In this document: in pieces, positions 31,423 to 39,558 of the stretch
Position numbering within the stretch: the first letter of the stretch is position 1
Layout of the letters: every line of letters begins with the position of its first letter
Source: Gemmatales bacterium
Lineage (GTDB): Bacteria > Planctomycetota > Planctomycetia > Gemmatales > HRBIN36
Assembly (NCBI GenBank): GCA_025060195.1
Contig: JANXCQ010000016.1
Span: forward strand, 1 to 64,000
Direction of reading: 5' to 3'
Length of the DNA stretch: 64,000 nucleotides
Notes under the pieces: model-generated
The model's input: the letters and a program-made list of their open reading frames with translations, nothing else
Database searches by the model: none
Told to the model about the DNA's origin: nothing
Made by a program: the position numbers and the translations under genes

Positions 31423-32631
31423 TCACCAAGGCGGCTCCACCACTAATACCTCCACCGTGTCTCCTGCGGCGAATTGGCTCTCGCCCGCGGGTAAGCAAGC
31501 AAACGCGTTAGCGCGACATAGTGCTCGCAAATCCGCTGAGCCGAGCCACGGCACCGCCTGCACCCGCCAACCAGTATTCTCCCACCAGAGCCGCACGGGA
31601 TAATACGTCGGCCGATCCGTGCGATAGCGAAATGCTTCGCTCCAGGAAGCCGTGAGTTTCGTCAGGTAGGGCCCGATCTTTCCGAGCATGACGCGTATGC
31701 ATGGGCGGACAAATAACTCGAACCCCACGAACGAACTTACAGGATTGCCCGGCAAACCGAAGACTAAAGTGCGGTCGCGCACTCCAAACAGCAACGGCTT
31801 GCCCGGTTTCAACGCCACCTGATGAAACAGGATGGTCACCAGCTCTTCCGCGAGCAAGCGAGGCACCAGGTCCAGCGGTCCCACCGACACCCCGCCGCTG
31901 ATTACCAAGATGTCGCATTTCAACCCTTCGCGAATAAGCGGTCGCAGACTTGCGGGCGAGTCGCGGCCAATGCCTAAGTAACGAGGTAAGCCCCCCGCTC
32001 GAGCGATGAGAGCTGCCAGCATCGCTGCGTTCGAATTGCGAATCTGACCTGGTCCCGGGGTCAGGCCTGGCTCGACTAACTCATCCCCGGTGGGCAAGAC
32101 TGCAACCAACGGTTGACGATGCACCCAGACCGCGGTCTTGCCCAGACTGGCCAACACGCCGATCTCCTGGGGACGAACCACCGTGCCCGACGATAAGACC
32201 ACTTCGCCCCGACGCATCTCCGCCCCCTGGGGCAAAATGTTTTGGCCTACACGTAGCTCGCCTAAGATGCGAATACTGTCCGGCCCAGCAGGCTCGACGT
32301 GTTCCTGCATAACTACGGCATCGGCGCTCGCAGGAAGCGGCGCCCCTGTCGTGATGCGAGCTGCCTCTCCGGGCCCCAATTCGCGCTCCGGCGTCGTGCC
32401 CGCAACTATCTCCATTACCACGCGCCGGTCCCTTTGACCGTCGCTACTGCGCACCGCAAAACCGTCCACTAACGACTTCGCAAACGGCGGGCTATCTTGC
32501 TCCGCGATTACGTCCTCCGCTATCACCAAACCCAACAACGCACTCGTCAGCGACGCCGCCTCCTTCGGCAAGCGGCGCGCATGCTGCAAGACGATCTGTA
32601 AAGCTTCGTCAACATGCAGCAAGTTCGGCAT
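31423..32631 (-). CDS. moeA: Molybdopterin molybdenumtransferase MoeA
   Basis: 402 aa, normal length for the family. It inserts molybdate into adenylylated molybdopterin, the last step of molybdenum cofactor synthesis. Diagnostic segments are SPPFAKSLVDGFAV near the N terminus, GPGQIRNSNAAMLAAL, ILVISGGVSVG, and VFGLPGNPVSSFV, followed by the C-terminal beta domain. GGAGG lies 12 nt before the ATG. No other Mo-cofactor gene is adjacent. Confidence 0.95.
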   Translation of the reverse strand: MPNLLHVDEALQIVLQHARRLPKEAASLTSALLGLVIAEDVIAEQDSPPFAKSLVDGFAVRSSDGQRDRRVVMEIVAGTTPERELGPGEAARITTGAPLPASADAVVMQEHVEPAGPDSIRILGELRVGQNILPQGAEMRRGEVVLSSGTVVRPQEIGVLASLGKTAVWVHRQPLVAVLPTGDELVEPGLTPGPGQIRNSNAAMLAALIARAGGLPRYLGIGRDSPASLRPLIREGLKCDILVISGGVSVGPLDLVPRLLAEELVTILFHQVALKPGKPLLFGVRDRTLVFGLPGNPVSSFVGFELFVRPCIRVMLGKIGPYLTKLTASWSEAFRYRTDRPTYYPVRLWWENTGWRVQAVPWLGSADLRALCRANAFACLPAGESQFAAGDTVEVLVVEPPW

Positions 32632-32699
32632 GGATTGCTCATTCCTCCGAGCTTTGGTAAAGATAAGATTTCACAACTCAACTTACGCCCGCAGCAAGG

Positions 32700-33275
32700 T
32701 CAAAGCCTCAGAAAATTCGCCAACAACTTCGGCCCCTCCACAGTTAGAAAACTTTCAGGATGAAACTGCACGCCATGCAGGGGCCAATGCTTATGACGAA
32801 TCCCCATAATCTCGCCTTCTGCCGTCCAGGCCGACAGTTCAAAGTCCGGATGGTTCCAAGTTTCCCGACGAATGACCAGGCTATGATAACGCGTCGCCTC
32901 GAACGGATTCGACAAACCCACAAACACGCCGCGCCCATCATGATAGATCAGCGAAGTCTTGCCATGCATAATGCGGTAGTTGCGCACAATTTCGCCGCCG
33001 AACACGTGCCCGATACACTGATGCCCCAAGCACACGCCCAAAATCGGCGTCCGCGGCGCAAAATGGCGAATCACATCATTCGAAATGCCTGCTTCCCGCG
33101 GTGTACACGGCCCCGGCGAAATGATAATGTGGCTCGGCGCCAACGCTTCTAATTCCCCTAATGTTATCTGGTCATTGCGAAACACCCGTATATCCAGGCG
33201 ACTGTCCAACTCCCCCAGTCGCTGCACTAGGTTATACGTAAAGGAATCATAATTATCTATCACGACAATTCGCAC
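32700..33275 (-). CDS. trpG: Anthranilate / aminodeoxychorismate synthase glutamine amidotransferase subunit
   Basis: 191 aa, full-length class I amidotransferase. Catalytic C82 lies in GVCLGHQ, and H172 and E174 in FHPES. The N terminus IDNYDSFTYNLVQ and the oxyanion-strand segment IISPGPCTP are typical of TrpG/PabA. It supplies ammonia from glutamine to the chorismate-using partner, which is not in the window, so TrpG and PabA roles cannot be told apart. The start is a GTG with GGAG 8 nt upstream. moeA follows 68 bp downstream. Confidence 0.92.
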   Translation of the reverse strand: MRIVVIDNYDSFTYNLVQRLGELDSRLDIRVFRNDQITLGELEALAPSHIIISPGPCTPREAGISNDVIRHFAPRTPILGVCLGHQCIGHVFGGEIVRNYRIMHGKTSLIYHDGRGVFVGLSNPFEATRYHSLVIRRETWNHPDFELSAWTAEGEIMGIRHKHWPLHGVQFHPESFLTVEGPKLLANFLRL

Positions 33276-33552
33276 CCGGACAACTCCTCATGCTTAGCTC
33301 GTTCTCAGTTGTCGGATCACACTTTTATCATACGCATACTCACTACCCCCTGAAACCGGCAACGGCCTCCTGGAATTGCACGCCCCGCCCTGATTCGGTC
33401 GAGTTCATGCATTCGTTTAAGAGAAAAAAAATGAGCCACGAGACAACTGTCGCCCCGTCTTCTTGCACGCTTCAAACCGAGCAACCGTATGCGTCAAAAA
33501 TTCCCTGACATGGCCGGGCAAATTAGTCCGTGTAACACCGCTGAAGAGGCGA

Positions 33553-33816
33553 TTATGCCAACCGGCGCAAGTAGTGGATAAAAAGCCGTTGGCCACTGCT
33601 ATCGGTGGTTTCCTCCTGCCGGACGAGTTCGATATTCTTTGCCGTCTGGGCCCAGCCTTTGAAATCGTTCACCGAGCCGGGATCAGTAGCAACAACCCGC
33701 AAGACTTCTCCCACCTGAAGGCGGTTGATCTCCTGCCGCGCTTTAATGATAGGGATGGGACACTTCGCTCCCCGCACATCTAGTTCCTGCTTAACATCTA
33801 TCGGTTCAGCGCTCAT
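33553..33816 (-). CDS. TusA-like sulfurtransferase
   Basis: 87 aa. The sulfur-carrier Cys19 lies in the family motif C-P-I-P (RGAKCPIPIIKAR), followed by the alpha/beta two-layer TusA fold. Start at 33816 chosen over ATG 33822 because GGAGGG lies 8 nt upstream of it. It is the last gene of the sulfur cluster, 116 bp after the rhodanese fusion. TusA-like proteins carry persulfide sulfur between enzymes; here it would work with the DsrE-like and rhodanese proteins. Confidence 0.88.
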   Translation of the reverse strand: MSAEPIDVKQELDVRGAKCPIPIIKARQEINRLQVGEVLRVVATDPGSVNDFKGWAQTAKNIELVRQEETTDSSGQRLFIHYLRRLA

Positions 33817-33932
33817 AGCCATTACCCTCCTATCATGGCTAAATCTGACTCCTGGATTCGTATCGGCAATTGAGCAATTTTCACCGAGCCTATAAGCACC
33901 CCTAAGCGTCGCTTATCGGCTTAGGTGTGTTA

Positions 33933-35129
33933 CTAAGCTCGATAGGCATCTGCCAAAGCGCATACATTTTTGCCGAATTCCAGTTCGTCGGCATAGTCTT
34001 CACTTGGCTGTAGCAGACCGATATTCACTCGCTTGATTTCGATATACTGTTTCGGAAATTCAGGTAAACTCGAAAGCATATACTGCACGAATTCGCTCTG
34101 AGAGCGCGGTTGTAGGTCAGGATTCCGCTGCTTCAATTCTGCTAAGGTGGCCGCAAAGAGACCGTCCGACCGAGCTTCGCCCGGTTGGCTAAAATGACCA
34201 GGCAAAACTATGGTATCATCCGGTAGTCGGAGTAAACGCTCAAAAAGCGACCTATAGTGCAACGGTGACCACGCTTCACCGCGCCCTCCTAAGTCCGGTC
34301 GAGCTATTGAGTAAATGAAGATACTATCCCCGCTAAACAAGAAGCGTTTGCCATTCCCCTCTAAGTAGAGAGCCGTATTGCCCAATGTGTGGCCCGGGAT
34401 GTGCAGTACTTGTAGTCGTGCTTGACCTAATATAAAGGTCTGCCCATCCTTAGTCATCTCATACGGTATAGTTGCAGGCAGTACATCTATCGGATGAATA
34501 CCGTCGTAGGGATGCAGATAATAAGGGGCGCCAGTTTTCTGCGCAAGGGCGACACCGCCACTAATATGGTCGGCGTGGGCATGCGTATCCAGGATGTGTG
34601 TAATCTTAAGTTGGTGAGCATCTACCAGCTGCAAGATGGCCTCTAAGTGCCGCGGGGGATCGATGACAATCGCCTCGCGATGTTGTGGGCCATAAGCGAC
34701 TAAGTAATGCAGACAACCCCGCGCGGGACGTTCTAATTGCCAGATACGAAACACTGGTTCGGCCTCCGGCACGAGGCGGGGTTGATAGAAGCGTCCCCAG
34801 GCCTGCATGCCGCCCTCTAAGTTAGCAGCACGATACCCGCGGGGGAGCAGGATTTCCTCCACCACCCAGGCCGATGAGCCTCCTTTTGCACAAACCGCCA
34901 CGACCGGCGCATCGCGAGGAACTTGCGCCACCGCGCTATCTGGCGTTTCGACAAATTGGTAGTATGGGATATTTAGCATGCGTACAGGATGGCGGCTCTC
35001 GATCGGCCAGCGGCGATATTCCTCTTCGTTTCGCACATCGAGCAATACGATCTTTTCCCCGCGATCTAGAAGTTCCTTCAGTTGTGCAGCTGTCAGCTGA
35101 GTTTTTTCTAATGCGCCAATGGCCGACAT
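33933..35129 (-). CDS. Rhodanese / metallo-beta-lactamase fusion, persulfide dioxygenase-like
   Basis: 398 aa. The N-terminal rhodanese domain (about 10-115) has active-site C80 in VCAKGGSSA. The C-terminal domain (about 125-398) is a metallo-beta-lactamase fold of the ETHE1 type: T-H183-A-H185-A-D187-H188, GHTLGN and a later SGD and LPGHF. Fusions of these two activities (for example CstB, in the opposite domain order) oxidise persulfides to sulfite or thiosulfate. Strong ribosome-binding site AAAGGAGG 6 nt before the ATG. It is probably cytoplasmic; no signal peptide. Confidence 0.88.
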   Translation of the reverse strand: MSAIGALEKTQLTAAQLKELLDRGEKIVLLDVRNEEEYRRWPIESRHPVRMLNIPYYQFVETPDSAVAQVPRDAPVVAVCAKGGSSAWVVEEILLPRGYRAANLEGGMQAWGRFYQPRLVPEAEPVFRIWQLERPARGCLHYLVAYGPQHREAIVIDPPRHLEAILQLVDAHQLKITHILDTHAHADHISGGVALAQKTGAPYYLHPYDGIHPIDVLPATIPYEMTKDGQTFILGQARLQVLHIPGHTLGNTALYLEGNGKRFLFSGDSIFIYSIARPDLGGRGEAWSPLHYRSLFERLLRLPDDTIVLPGHFSQPGEARSDGLFAATLAELKQRNPDLQPRSQSEFVQYMLSSLPEFPKQYIEIKRVNIGLLQPSEDYADELEFGKNVCALADAYRA

Positions 35130-35212
35130 GTTTAGCCTCCTTTCTAATCATTTGGAAATTTCTAAGTTTGTTAGTTTTCGGCTCTAATATCATTTAGGAC
35201 ATGATTTGCACA

Positions 35213-35818
35213 TTAGATGAAAAGCGTGACCTGACTCTTTGCGGCATCGGCAAGGAAGGTGGCCACACCCCCGGTTTCCACGCCCGGCAGGAGTTCTTCT
35301 GCCGTAATTCCCATGACGTCCATGCTCATCTGACAAGCGACGAAACGCACTCCTAAGTCGCGGGCCAGTTGCATTAGCTCCGAAAGACTACTGATTTGCC
35401 GCTCCCGCATCTGTTTCCGCAGTAACATTTTTCCGAGACCCGCGAAATTGAGTTTCGACAGAGCAAGATTTTCCGCGCCGACGGGCGTCAACAACGTAAA
35501 GGCTTTTTCGAGCCAGCGCTTTCCCCGGAGTTTACGATTTTTGCGAAGGGCACTCAATCCCCAGAACGTGAAGAACATGCTCACCTGGAATCCCATAGCG
35601 GCTGCACCTGTAGCAATGACAAACGCTGCTAGCACTCGATCTAAGTCGCCACTCATGACCACGATACTTACACGCGACTCAGGCGCACGCTCCTTCAGTT
35701 CGCGAACTTGCGCCTCTAAGTCGTGGAGGCGGGCTTCTAAACTTTGCATACGCTCACGGAATTCCTCCGCCGTCCCATTGAGCGTTGCACTCTCCCGCTC
35801 TAATATTGCTGCGGTCAT
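35213..35818 (-). CDS. DsrE/DsrF/DrsH-like family protein
   Basis: 201 aa. The N-terminal 50 residues form a coiled coil (EEFRERMQSLEARLHDLEAQV). The DsrE2 fold follows: SIVVMSGDLDRVLAAFVIATGAAAMG, FFTFWGLSALRK, and a conserved C162 in RFVACQMSMDVMG. Such peripheral proteins take part in persulfide relay with TusA and rhodanese. AAGGAGG lies 7 nt before the ATG. Gaps of 83 bp on both sides place it inside one transcription unit. Confidence 0.88.
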   Translation of the reverse strand: MTAAILERESATLNGTAEEFRERMQSLEARLHDLEAQVRELKERAPESRVSIVVMSGDLDRVLAAFVIATGAAAMGFQVSMFFTFWGLSALRKNRKLRGKRWLEKAFTLLTPVGAENLALSKLNFAGLGKMLLRKQMRERQISSLSELMQLARDLGVRFVACQMSMDVMGITAEELLPGVETGGVATFLADAAKSQVTLFI

Positions 35819-35901
35819 ATTTATGCCTCCTTAGCAAGTCAGGTTTCATCTTAGTCAGGTTCATGCTTAGTCAGCGATTACTGGTTTCAGATCGAGAGGG
35901 T

Positions 35902-36222
35902 CTATTGGTCAGCGTCGGTTAGGAGCGCACTGAGCCAAGTGCCCACGATGGCGGTAATCGTCCCGATTAGAGGCGTAGCTGCCAGCCAAGACGTCCAATC
36001 CTGGTGCAAGTACGCCCCGGACGCAGCTAACATTCCGATGAGCATGCTAGTCCAGCTCGCTAAGAGCACCGACATAGTAGATTTCGGTAACCGAAGCTCA
36101 GCCTGGGCAGCTTCTGCGGCGACTTCATCGCGGCGAAGAGCAACCGCAGAATACTCTGGTAACGTATGAATTTCCTTAACGTGCGGCTTGTAGAGAGCCG
36201 TCGGGACTAGTGTCGCAGTCAT
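35902..36222 (-). CDS. Small membrane protein heading the sulfur cluster
   Basis: 106 aa from ATG 36222 (GAAGGAG 8 nt upstream); a longer frame reaches 36279 without such support. After a hydrophilic N-terminal half come two membrane helices (about 54-75 and 80-102). No family recognised. Position suggests a role in membrane linkage or transport for the cluster. Confidence 0.65.
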   Translation of the reverse strand: MTATLVPTALYKPHVKEIHTLPEYSAVALRRDEVAAEAAQAELRLPKSTMSVLLASWTSMLIGMLAASGAYLHQDWTSWLAATPLIGTITAIVGTWLSALLTDADQ

Positions 36223-36566
36223 GGTTTTCGCTCCTTCTTTCGACCTAGCCGTGGGGTTTTTCCCTTTTCGTATCCTCAACCTTACTGATGCGCTGATGCT
36301 AATCAGGTTACAAAAATTCGAGATTAACTTTCTTATGGTCGCTGCAAACGCTTCTAACCCGGGTGAGCTATTAGGAATCTAGGCGCCGGTAGTGGCTCTA
36401 AGCAAGTTAGTGTCTTGGGAGCCAACCATCCCTTATCATGAAAATGGCACTAACCTAAATATAGGCAAACCGCAGCGGTAAACCAAACCTCGTCACACGC
36501 GATGCTAGGCTAATATGAAGTATAATTGGGCGTCTAGGCCTCGATATTTAGTGTAGGTAATGTCTG
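36223..36566 (-). promoter_or_regulatory. Upstream region of the sulfur cluster (344 bp) with repeated ATCAG elements
   Basis: No gene is present. At 36285-36306 the plus strand reads CTGATGCGCTGATGCTAATCAG, three CTGAT/ATCAG half-sites in direct and inverted order, about 63 bp before the first gene of the cluster. On the minus strand a TGTAAC lies just upstream. These could be an operator or part of an ECF-type promoter, but no standard -10 was found. Confidence 0.35.
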
Positions 36567-36839
36567 TCAGTTATCGGCCTGACCCACCGTTATGGATCCA
36601 AACCGCTCTTGCCAGCGGCGGCGCAGGGCTTCCAGGAGTCGTCGTTGTAACGGTTCGGGCAGGGGAAACGGCTCGCCCGCACGATATAGCTGAATGGTTT
36701 TACGAATGTTATCTACCACGACCTGGCAAGGATTGCATTGGGCCAGATGCTCGGCAAACTGCCGACACTCCGCGACCGTCAAGTCGAGCTCACCGTCCAC
36801 CATTTCGTTGATGAGGCGTAGCAGTTCCTCGCAGGTCAT
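36567..36839 (-). CDS. Zinc-binding anti-sigma factor
   Basis: 90 aa. It carries the zinc-binding anti-sigma signature H31-x3-C35-x2-C38 (HLAQCNPC), with further cysteines at C3 and C25, as in RsrA/ChrR-type factors. It has no membrane segment, so it would sense a cytoplasmic signal, perhaps thiol oxidation. The gene is 64 bp downstream of the sigma factor gene, its expected partner. AGAGGTG precedes the ATG. Confidence 0.82.
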   Translation of the reverse strand: MTCEELLRLINEMVDGELDLTVAECRQFAEHLAQCNPCQVVVDNIRKTIQLYRAGEPFPLPEPLQRRLLEALRRRWQERFGSITVGQADN

Positions 36840-36903
36840 ATTTCACCTCTGTCTTAACGATGCGCCCGCTGGCTCCAGGTTACAAGTCATTTGCTGGCGT
36901 GGG

Positions 36904-37566
36904 TCAACCGTGATCATGATCGGGCACAACCCTTCGCTCGGGGTCGCCGAAGTAGCGCGTGAGCCTCTCCCGTAGCATGAGCCGAGCGCGAAGCAAGCGA
37001 ACTTTCACATTCGGGACGCTGATACCTAAGATTTCGGCGGTCTGCTCCGTGGAAAAGCCTTCGATGTCGCGAAGTACGAAAGCGGCGCGGTATTTTTCGG
37101 GAAGTTCGGCCAGCGCTTGCTCAATGAGAGTGCGAGATTCTTGCTGAAGGGCCAGTTGTTCGGGATCGTCGCGCCAAGGTGCAATGAATTCGGGGCGTGC
37201 CAAAGGAGCGGCAGAATCGTCATCGTCAGGCGGATTAGATTCTCTTTGGCGCCGCCGTTGCCGCCAGAGGCGGTGCACTTCATTCGCCGCGATGCGCAGC
37301 AACCAACTTAACAAGGGTGCCTCACCCCGATATTGATTCAAGTGCTCGACAAGTGCCAGAAAGGTCTGCTGGGTAACGTCCTCCGCATCGGTGTCGTTGC
37401 CTGCTAGTCGGCGCGCGAAGGTATAGATACGCGGTTGTAAGCGGAGCACGATTTGTTGGAACGCGTCAAAATCGCCGGTCCGCGCTCGGGCCAGCAACGG
37501 TTCTAGATGGTCTTCGCTCGCAGCAGGTTGGGCAGTTGGCAGCGATCGCACATCCTGTTCGTCCAT
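36904..37566 (-). CDS. ECF RNA polymerase sigma factor
   Basis: 220 aa. Sigma region 2 at about 38-105 (DAEDVTQQTFLALVEHLNQY, RGEAPLLSWLLRIAANEVHRLWR) and sigma region 4 at about 145-205 (LPEKYRAAFVLRDIEGFSTEQTAEILGIS, VKVRLLRARLMLRERL). The acidic linker DDDD between them is typical. It pairs with the zinc anti-sigma gene downstream. The genes after that are the sulfur-trafficking cluster on the same strand, making them candidate targets. Confidence 0.93.
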   Translation of the reverse strand: MDEQDVRSLPTAQPAASEDHLEPLLARARTGDFDAFQQIVLRLQPRIYTFARRLAGNDTDAEDVTQQTFLALVEHLNQYRGEAPLLSWLLRIAANEVHRLWRQRRRQRESNPPDDDDSAAPLARPEFIAPWRDDPEQLALQQESRTLIEQALAELPEKYRAAFVLRDIEGFSTEQTAEILGISVPNVKVRLLRARLMLRERLTRYFGDPERRVVPDHDHG

Positions 37567-37574
37567 TGCAGCCT

Positions 37575-37580
37575 ATTGTA
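37575..37580 (-). promoter_or_regulatory. Putative -10 box of the sigma factor gene, suggesting a leaderless mRNA
   Basis: TACAAT on the minus strand ends 8 nt before the A of the start codon, so transcription would begin at or next to the ATG. The -35 position (GTGTCA, 17 nt away) is weak. A 5-bp inverted repeat AGCCT/AGGCT flanks the box. Confidence 0.35.
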
Positions 37581-37808
37581 GCAGGCTTTGTGCCCAGTGA
37601 CACGCACTCCCTGGGCGTTTTCACCGTTGCAGAATAAAAATTGGTTCGCGGCTTGAAACCGAGGTCCCCATTCTGGGGTACAAGGTTATGGTAGGGCGGT
37701 CGGGCTATTGATGCGCCTGCATTTTCGCCACATGATTATCTTCGCTTCGGTAAAGCGCCCTAGGACCTTGGGAAAAACCGCTTAGTAGCTGCTTCAGGGA
37801 GACCGGCG

Positions 37809-39539
37809 ATGAAGCTGAACAAGTGGCTGGCAACTTGGTTGGTACTTCTATGGGGATGGGCAGGTCGAGAAGCGTCGGCGCAACCGTTGGATCTGGTGCC
37901 CGAAGAGGCAGATTTTGTCATTACCGTGGCGCGGCCGAAGGAGTTGGTGGCACGGGGCTGGGACTTCGTGCATAGCGAGTTTGTGCGTCGGCTGCCGGGC
38001 TACGAAGAGGCCCTAGACCAGTTAACGATACGTCGGTTGGTGCAATTGGTGCGGTATGCGGAACGAGAGTTGGGCAAACCTTGGCGTGAGTTAGTCGACG
38101 AACTTTTGGGGGGCGGTGTGGTATTGGCGGGTAAGTATGGTCCTGTACCAAGTCCGGTGCTGCTGGTGATACAGGGGCGTAATGCTCCGTTGATGCGGCA
38201 GGCCAGCGAGTTGTTGGCGGACGTACTCGAACAGGAACTGGCCCGACGCGATCAGCCGCATCAGCGCAAAGAACATGAGCGCTCCGGGCTGAAGGTGCGG
38301 CAGTTAGGCGACATGTATTGGACGCTACACGGGCCGGCCTTATTGGTGAGCAATCGTCTGGAAGTGTTCGATTACGTCGCCCCGTTGACTCATGGTCGGA
38401 CCGAACGCAGTTTCGCGCAGTCAGGAAAGTGGCGAAGCGCACGGACGATCGTGCCCAGCGAAGCATTGGCCTGGGCCTGGTTCGATCTGCGTCCGCCCAA
38501 AACACTCAAAGAAGTGCAACAACTGCTTGAGGTGCCTGGCGACCTGGCGATTGTCCACATCTTTTTTGGCCGATATTTGGATATTTTCAAACGCTCGGAC
38601 TTTCTGACGGCTTGGCTTACGGCCAACGGGGTGGATTTTACGGTGTCGGTGTATGCGCCCGCAGGTTGGCAAGGTTCAGGAATCGGAGCGCGTACACAGG
38701 TGCCTGAAGACGGTAAGGCAGGCCTACGACCACCGTTGCAAGTTCCGGGCATGGTGTATAGCAGTAGCTTCTATTTCGACTTGGGTGCGTTCATCAAGCA
38801 TCGCGACAAGTTCTTGACCGAGCAGCAACGCAAAGGCTTCGAAGATTTTGATAGGAATAGTGCGAAGTTTCTCCTGGGGACGCGGTTCAGTGAGTTGGCT
38901 TCGGGCTTGGGCCCGCGCCATCGTCTGCTTGTGGCTCAGCCCGATCGGAAAACGTATTCGGTGCCGACTGGGATTACTTTACCGTCGTTTGCCCTAGTGC
39001 TGGAGCTCAAGGACGCTGAGCGTATGGGGAATAAGTTGGCTACGCTGTTACGAGGAGCCGCATTCCTGGCCACTTTCCAGACGCGGATGGACTTGGTTGA
39101 GGAAGAATACCACGGGGTCAAATTGGTAGGCTATCGCTTCGTCGACAACGAGGCGAATCGTGCGATACAGAATGGGTTGCTCTTCAACTTCAGCCCGTGT
39201 TTTGCTCAGGTGGGTGATCAGTTCCTGCTGGGTTCGAGCCTGGAGCTCGGACGCCAGCTGGTGGTGCGTCTGCAACAGGAGCAAAGGCAACCGCGTGCTC
39301 GAGACCCGATCTTATTCATGGACGTGGTTTCCTGGGCGGGTATCGCGGACTTGCTCGAGCAGAATAAGGAACAACTGGTGGTGCAGTATATGCTCGAGCG
39401 GGTGCAGACGCCCGAATCGGCTCGGCAGCAGGCGGACGAGGTGATTCGCTGGCTCCGTCATTTGGAGCACCTGCAATTTCAATTCACGTCCGAGCCTAAG
39501 AGCTCTCGTCTCGAAATTCACATGAAATTATCCCGCTAA
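37809..39539 (+). CDS. Exported protein of unknown function (planctomycete type)
   Basis: 576 aa with a signal peptide (1-24, cleavage after EASA) and GGGAGA 8 nt before the ATG. The mature part begins PLDLVPEEADFVITVARP, a pattern seen in exported proteins of the DUF3352 kind, with repeats of a strand-helix unit (LAWAWFDLRP, IVHIFFGRYLDIF, MVYSSSFYFDLGAF). No catalytic motif was seen. It is followed after 19 bp by the DUF1800 gene, suggesting joint transcription. Confidence 0.65.
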   Translation: MKLNKWLATWLVLLWGWAGREASAQPLDLVPEEADFVITVARPKELVARGWDFVHSEFVRRLPGYEEALDQLTIRRLVQLVRYAERELGKPWRELVDELLGGGVVLAGKYGPVPSPVLLVIQGRNAPLMRQASELLADVLEQELARRDQPHQRKEHERSGLKVRQLGDMYWTLHGPALLVSNRLEVFDYVAPLTHGRTERSFAQSGKWRSARTIVPSEALAWAWFDLRPPKTLKEVQQLLEVPGDLAIVHIFFGRYLDIFKRSDFLTAWLTANGVDFTVSVYAPAGWQGSGIGARTQVPEDGKAGLRPPLQVPGMVYSSSFYFDLGAFIKHRDKFLTEQQRKGFEDFDRNSAKFLLGTRFSELASGLGPRHRLLVAQPDRKTYSVPTGITLPSFALVLELKDAERMGNKLATLLRGAAFLATFQTRMDLVEEEYHGVKLVGYRFVDNEANRAIQNGLLFNFSPCFAQVGDQFLLGSSLELGRQLVVRLQQEQRQPRARDPILFMDVVSWAGIADLLEQNKEQLVVQYMLERVQTPESARQQADEVIRWLRHLEHLQFQFTSEPKSSRLEIHMKLSR

Positions 39540-39558
39540 CGCAACCGGAGGTCTCGGT

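Noticed and set aside
37921-38505. 194-codon minus-strand frame
   Set aside because: Antisense shadow of the exported protein gene at 37809, rich in Arg and Pro.
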